A stretch of DNA of 64,000 bases from Leptodactylus fallax. Taxonomy: Eukaryota; Chordata; Amphibia; Anura; Leptodactylidae. Under the pieces are notes generated by a model that saw only the letters and a list, made by a program, of their open reading frames with translations, made no database searches and was not told the DNA's origin. Of this stretch, positions 60,088 to 64,000 are shown piece by piece. The stretch is taken from contig CAMRHE010000017.1 in the NCBI GenBank assembly GCA_947044405.1, positions 12,425,001-12,489,000 of the forward strand, written 5' to 3'. The position numbers and the translations under genes are program-made. Position 1 is the first letter of the stretch, and the number at the start of each line of letters is the position of its first letter.

Positions 60088-63000
60088 TCTGCACAGTACC
60101 ACTACCCTGTATAGACACTGCACAGTACCACTACCCTGTATAGACACTGCACAGTACCACTACCCTGTATAGACACTGCACAGTACCACTACCCTGTATA
60201 GACACTGCACAGTACCACTACCCTGTATAGACACTGCACAGTACCACTACCCTGTATAGACACTGCACAGTACCACTACCCTGTATAGACACTGCACAGT
60301 ACCACTACCCTGTATAGACACTGCACAGACCACTACCACTACCGTATAGACACTGCACAGTACCACTACCCTGTATAGACACTGCACGTACCACTACCCT
60401 GTATAGACACTGCACAGTACCACGTACCACTACCCTGTATAGACACTGCACAGTACCACTACCACTACCCTGTATAGACACTGCACAGTACCACTACCAC
60501 TACCCTGTATATACACTGCACAGTACCACTACCCTGTATAGACACTGCACAGTACCACTACCACTACCCTGTATAGACACTGCACAGTACCACTACCCTG
60601 TATAGACACTGCACAGTACCACTACCCTGTATAGACACTGCACAGTACCACTACCCTGTATAGACACTGCACAGTACCACTACCCGTATAGACACTGCAC
60701 AGTACCACTACCCTGTATAGACACTGCACAGTACCACTACCCTGTATAGACTACTGCACAGTACCACTACCCTGTATAGACACTGCACAGTACCACTACC
60801 CTGAAGACACTGCACAGTACCCACCCATAGACACTGCCCAGTACCACACCCCGTATAGACACTGCACAGTACCACTACCACTACCCTGTATAGACACTGC
60901 ACAGTACCACTACCCTGTATAGACACTGCACAGTACCACTACCCTGTATAGACACTGCCCAGTACCACTACCCTGTATAGACACTGCACAGTACCAACCA
61001 AACAAACCACTACCACTATCCTGTATAGACACTGCACAGTACCACTACCACTATCCTGTATAGACACTGCACAGTACCACTACCCTGTATAGACTGCACA
61101 GTACCACTACCCTGTATATACACTGCACAGTACCACTACCCTGTATAGACACTGCACAGTACCACTACCACTACCCTGTATATACACTGCACAGTACCAC
61201 TACCCTGTATAGACACTGCACAGTACACACTACCCTGTATAGACACTGCACAGTACCACTACCCTGTATAGACACTGCACAGTACCACTACCCTGTATAG
61301 ACACTGCACAGTACCACTACCCTGTATAGACACTGCACAGTACCACTACCCTGTATAGACACTGCACAGTACCACTACCCTGTATAGACACTGCACAGTA
61401 CCACTACCCTGTATAGACACTGCACAGTACCACTACCCTGAATAGACACTGCACAGTACCAACTACCCTGTATAGACACTGCACAGTACCACTACCCTGT
61501 ATAGACACTGCACAGTACCACTACCCTGTATAGACACTGCACAGTACCACTACCCTGTATAGACACTGCACAGTACCACTACCCTGTGTAGACTGCACAG
61601 TACCACTACCCTGTATAGACACTGCACAGTACCACTACCCTGTATAGACACTGCACAGTACCACTACCCTGTATAGACACTGCCCAGTACCACTACCCTG
61701 TATAGACACTGCACAGTACCACTACCACTATCCTGTATAGACACTGCACAGTACCACTACCCTGTATAGACTGCACAGTACCACTACCCTGTATAGACAC
61801 TGCACAGTACCATTACCCTGTATAGACACTGCACAGTACCACTACCCTGTGTAGACTGCACAGTACCACTACCCTGTATAGACACTGCACAGTACCACTA
61901 CCCTGTATAGACACTGCCCAGTACCACTACCCCTGTATAGACACTGCACAGTACCACTACCACTATCCTGTATAGACACTGCACAGTACCACTACCCTGT
62001 ATAGACTGCACAGTACCACTACCCTGTATAGACTGCACAGTACCACTACCCTGTATAGACACTGCACAGTACCACTACCCTGTATAGACACTGCACAGTA
62101 CCACTACCCTGTATAGACACTGCCCAGTACCACTGCCCTGTATAGACACTGCACAGTACCACTACCACTATCCTGTATAGACACTGCACAGTACCACTAC
62201 CCTGTATAGACTGCACAGTACCACTACCCTGTATAGACACTGCACAGTACCTCTACCCTGTATAGACACTGCACAGTACCACTACCACTACCCTGTATAT
62301 ACACTGCACAGTACCGCTACCCTGTATAGACTGCACAGTACCACTACCCTGTATATACACTGCACAGTACCACTACCCTGTATAGACACTGCACAGTACC
62401 ACTACCACTACCCTGTATATACACTGCACAGTACCACTACCCTGTATAGACACTGCACAGTACCACTACCCTGTATAGACACTGCACAGTACCACTACCC
62501 TGTATAGACTGCACAGTACCACTACCCTGTATAGACACTGCACAGTACCACTACCCTGTATAGACACTGCACAGTACCACTACCCTGTATAGACACTGCC
62601 CAGTACCACTACCCTGTATAGACACTGCACAGTACCACTACCACTATCCTGTATAGACACTGCACAGTACCACTACCCTGTATAGACACTGCACAGTACC
62701 ACTACCACTACCCTGTATATACACTGCACAGTACCACTACCCTGTATAGACACTGCACAGTACCACTACCCTGTATAGACACTGCACAGTACCACTACCC
62801 TGTATAGACACTGTACAGTACCACTACCACTACCCTGTATAGACACTGCACAGTACCGCTACCCTGTATAGACACTGCACAGTACCACTACCACAACCCT
62901 GTATATACACTGCACAGTACCACTACCCTGTATAGACTGCACAGTACCACTACCCGGTATAGACACTGCACAGTACCACTACCCTGTATAGACACTGCAC

Positions 63001-63342
63001 AGTACCACTATCCTGTATAGACACTGCCCAGTACCACTACCCTGTATAGACACTGCACAGTACCACTACCCTGTATAGACACTGCACAGTACCACTACCC
63101 TGTATAGACACTGCACAGTACCACTACCCTGTATAGACACTGCACAGTACCACTACCCTGTATAGACACTGCACAGTACCACTACCCTGTATAGACACTG
63201 CACAGTACCACTACCCTGTATAGACTGCACAGTACCACTACCCTGTATAGACACTGCCCAGTACCACTACCCTGTATAGACACTGCACAGTACCACTACC
63301 ACTATCCTGTATAGACACTGCACAGTACCACTACCCTGTATA
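60088..63342. repeat. 29-bp satellite array, about 112 units
   Basis: Units start CTGTATAGACACTGCACAGT and end with nine bases of ACC/ACT composition. Common variants add six bases (an extra ACCACT) or delete three (GACACTGC to GACTGC), both multiples of three, which is why long frames survive on the minus strand. Point variants include TATATACACTG, ACTGCCCAG and CTATCCTG. Disorder is greatest near 60780-61020. The array is cut by a Tc1 insertion at 63343. Confidence 0.98.
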
Positions 63343-64000
63343 CAGTCATGGCCAAAAGTTTTGAGAAAGATACAAATATTAATTTTTACAAAGTCTACTG
63401 CTTCAGTTTTTCTAATGGCAATTTGCATATACTCCAGAATGTTATAAAGAGTGATCAGCTTAACAGCAATTACTTGCAAAGTCAATATTTGCCTAGAAAA
63501 TGAACTTTATCCCCAAAAACACATTTCAACATCATTGCAGCCCTGCCTTAAAAGGACCACCTAACATCGTTTCAGTGATTGCTCCATTAACACAGGTGTG
63601 GGTGTTGATGAGGACAGGGCTGGAGATCAATCTGTCATGATTAAGTAAGAATGACACCACTGGACACTTTAAAAGGAGGCTGGTGCTTGCCATCATTGTT
63701 TCTCTTCTGTTAACCATGGTTATCTCTAAAGAAACACGTGCAGTCATCATTGCACTGCACAAAAATGGCCTAACTGGGAAGAGTATTGCAGCTAGAAAGA
63801 TTGCACCTCAGTCAACAATCTATCGCATCATCAAGAACTTCAAGCAGAGAGGTTCCATTGGTGCCAAAAAGGCTCCAGGGTGCCCAAGAAAGACCAGCAA
63901 GCGGCAGGACCGTCTCTTAAAAGTGTTTCAGCTGCGGGATCGGGCTACCAGCAGTGCAGAGCTTGCTGAGGAATGGCAGCAGGCAGGTGTGAGTGCATCT
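63343..64000 (+). mobile_element. Tc1/mariner transposon, 5' part (runs off window)
   Basis: Inserted at a TA inside a satellite unit (63341-63342). The terminus begins CAGTCATGGCCAAAAGTTTT and is followed by about 370 bp of leader before the transposase ATG. The right end lies beyond the window. It belongs to a different Tc1 family from the element at 14767-15673. Confidence 0.95.
63716..64000 (+). CDS. Tc1-like transposase, N-terminal 95 codons (partial)
   Basis: The frame opens with ATG in a good Kozak-like context (ACCATGG) and stays open for 95 codons to the last base. It begins MVISKETRAVIIALHKNGLT; RKIAPQSTIYRIIKNFKQRG forms the first helix-turn-helix of the paired-like DNA-binding domain; CPRKTSKRQDRLLK covers the basic GRPR-type linker (Gly-Arg-Pro-Arg altered to Gly-Cys-Pro-Arg); and SSAELAEEWQQAGVSAS starts the second helix-turn-helix. 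The catalytic DDE domain would be to the right. No stop or frameshift is seen in this part, so it may be a young copy; whether it is intact cannot be judged here. Confidence 0.93.
   Translation, partial: MVISKETRAVIIALHKNGLTGKSIAARKIAPQSTIYRIIKNFKQRGSIGAKKAPGCPRKTSKRQDRLLKVFQLRDRATSSAELAEEWQQAGVSAS

Noticed and set aside
60708..63485. Minus-strand frames rich in Val-Leu-Cys-Ser-Val-Tyr-Thr-Gly
   Set aside because: Translation of the 29-bp satellite; frame persistence explained by 3- and 6-base unit variants.

Overview
This window is vertebrate nuclear DNA: long intronic and intergenic sequence, dense in transposons and simple repeats, with no bacterial-style gene organisation. The only host gene I can support is the 3' end of TAFA1 (FAM19A1), a secreted chemokine-like neuropeptide gene, on the + strand. 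Its penultimate coding exon (37365-37489) and terminal exon (coding part 40937-40954, 3' UTR to about 41.8 kb) have correct splice sites, matching phase and a polyadenylation signal. The repeat content points to an amphibian, probably a frog: a Penelope-like retroelement with hammerhead-ribozyme-like leaders, Tc1 elements, many TTAA-flanked and TTAGGC-type miniature elements, and long GATA arrays. The species assignment is inference.

Layout. 1-3432: the 5' half of a decayed Penelope-like element on the minus strand, with leader, hammerhead-like motif and an inverted leader fragment. 3434-4915: a 49-bp minisatellite. 5186-5651: a 97-bp tandem repeat. 5652-37364: the in-window part of a large TAFA1 intron, made of single-copy DNA, a dead Tc1 element (14767-15673), TTAA-type foldback elements, other interspersed families, a GATA array (22.5 kb), a 31-bp minisatellite (23.6-24.2 kb) and several hairpins. 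37365-41795: the two TAFA1 exons and the 3.4-kb intron between them, which holds a degenerate tandem duplication and a 0.7-kb GATA array ending about 190 bp before the last exon. 41.8-64.0 kb: downstream intergenic DNA with a microsatellite-like array (42.1-42.95 kb), an inverted pair of hammerhead-like motifs (44.4-44.66 kb), three different miniature elements abutting at shared TTAA sites (49.83-51.02 kb), a Tc1-type transposase remnant (54.1-54.6 kb), a 3.25-kb satellite of 29-bp units (60.09-63.34 kb) and, inserted in that satellite, the 5' end of a Tc1 transposon whose transposase frame is open to the window edge.

Most long open frames here are artefacts of tandem repeats or lie inside non-coding repeats. 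The most interesting signals are the degenerate hammerhead-ribozyme-like modules at three loci, one in the Penelope-like leader; the chain of three miniature transposons sharing single TTAA junctions; and the origin of the 49-bp minisatellite from one of those miniature families.
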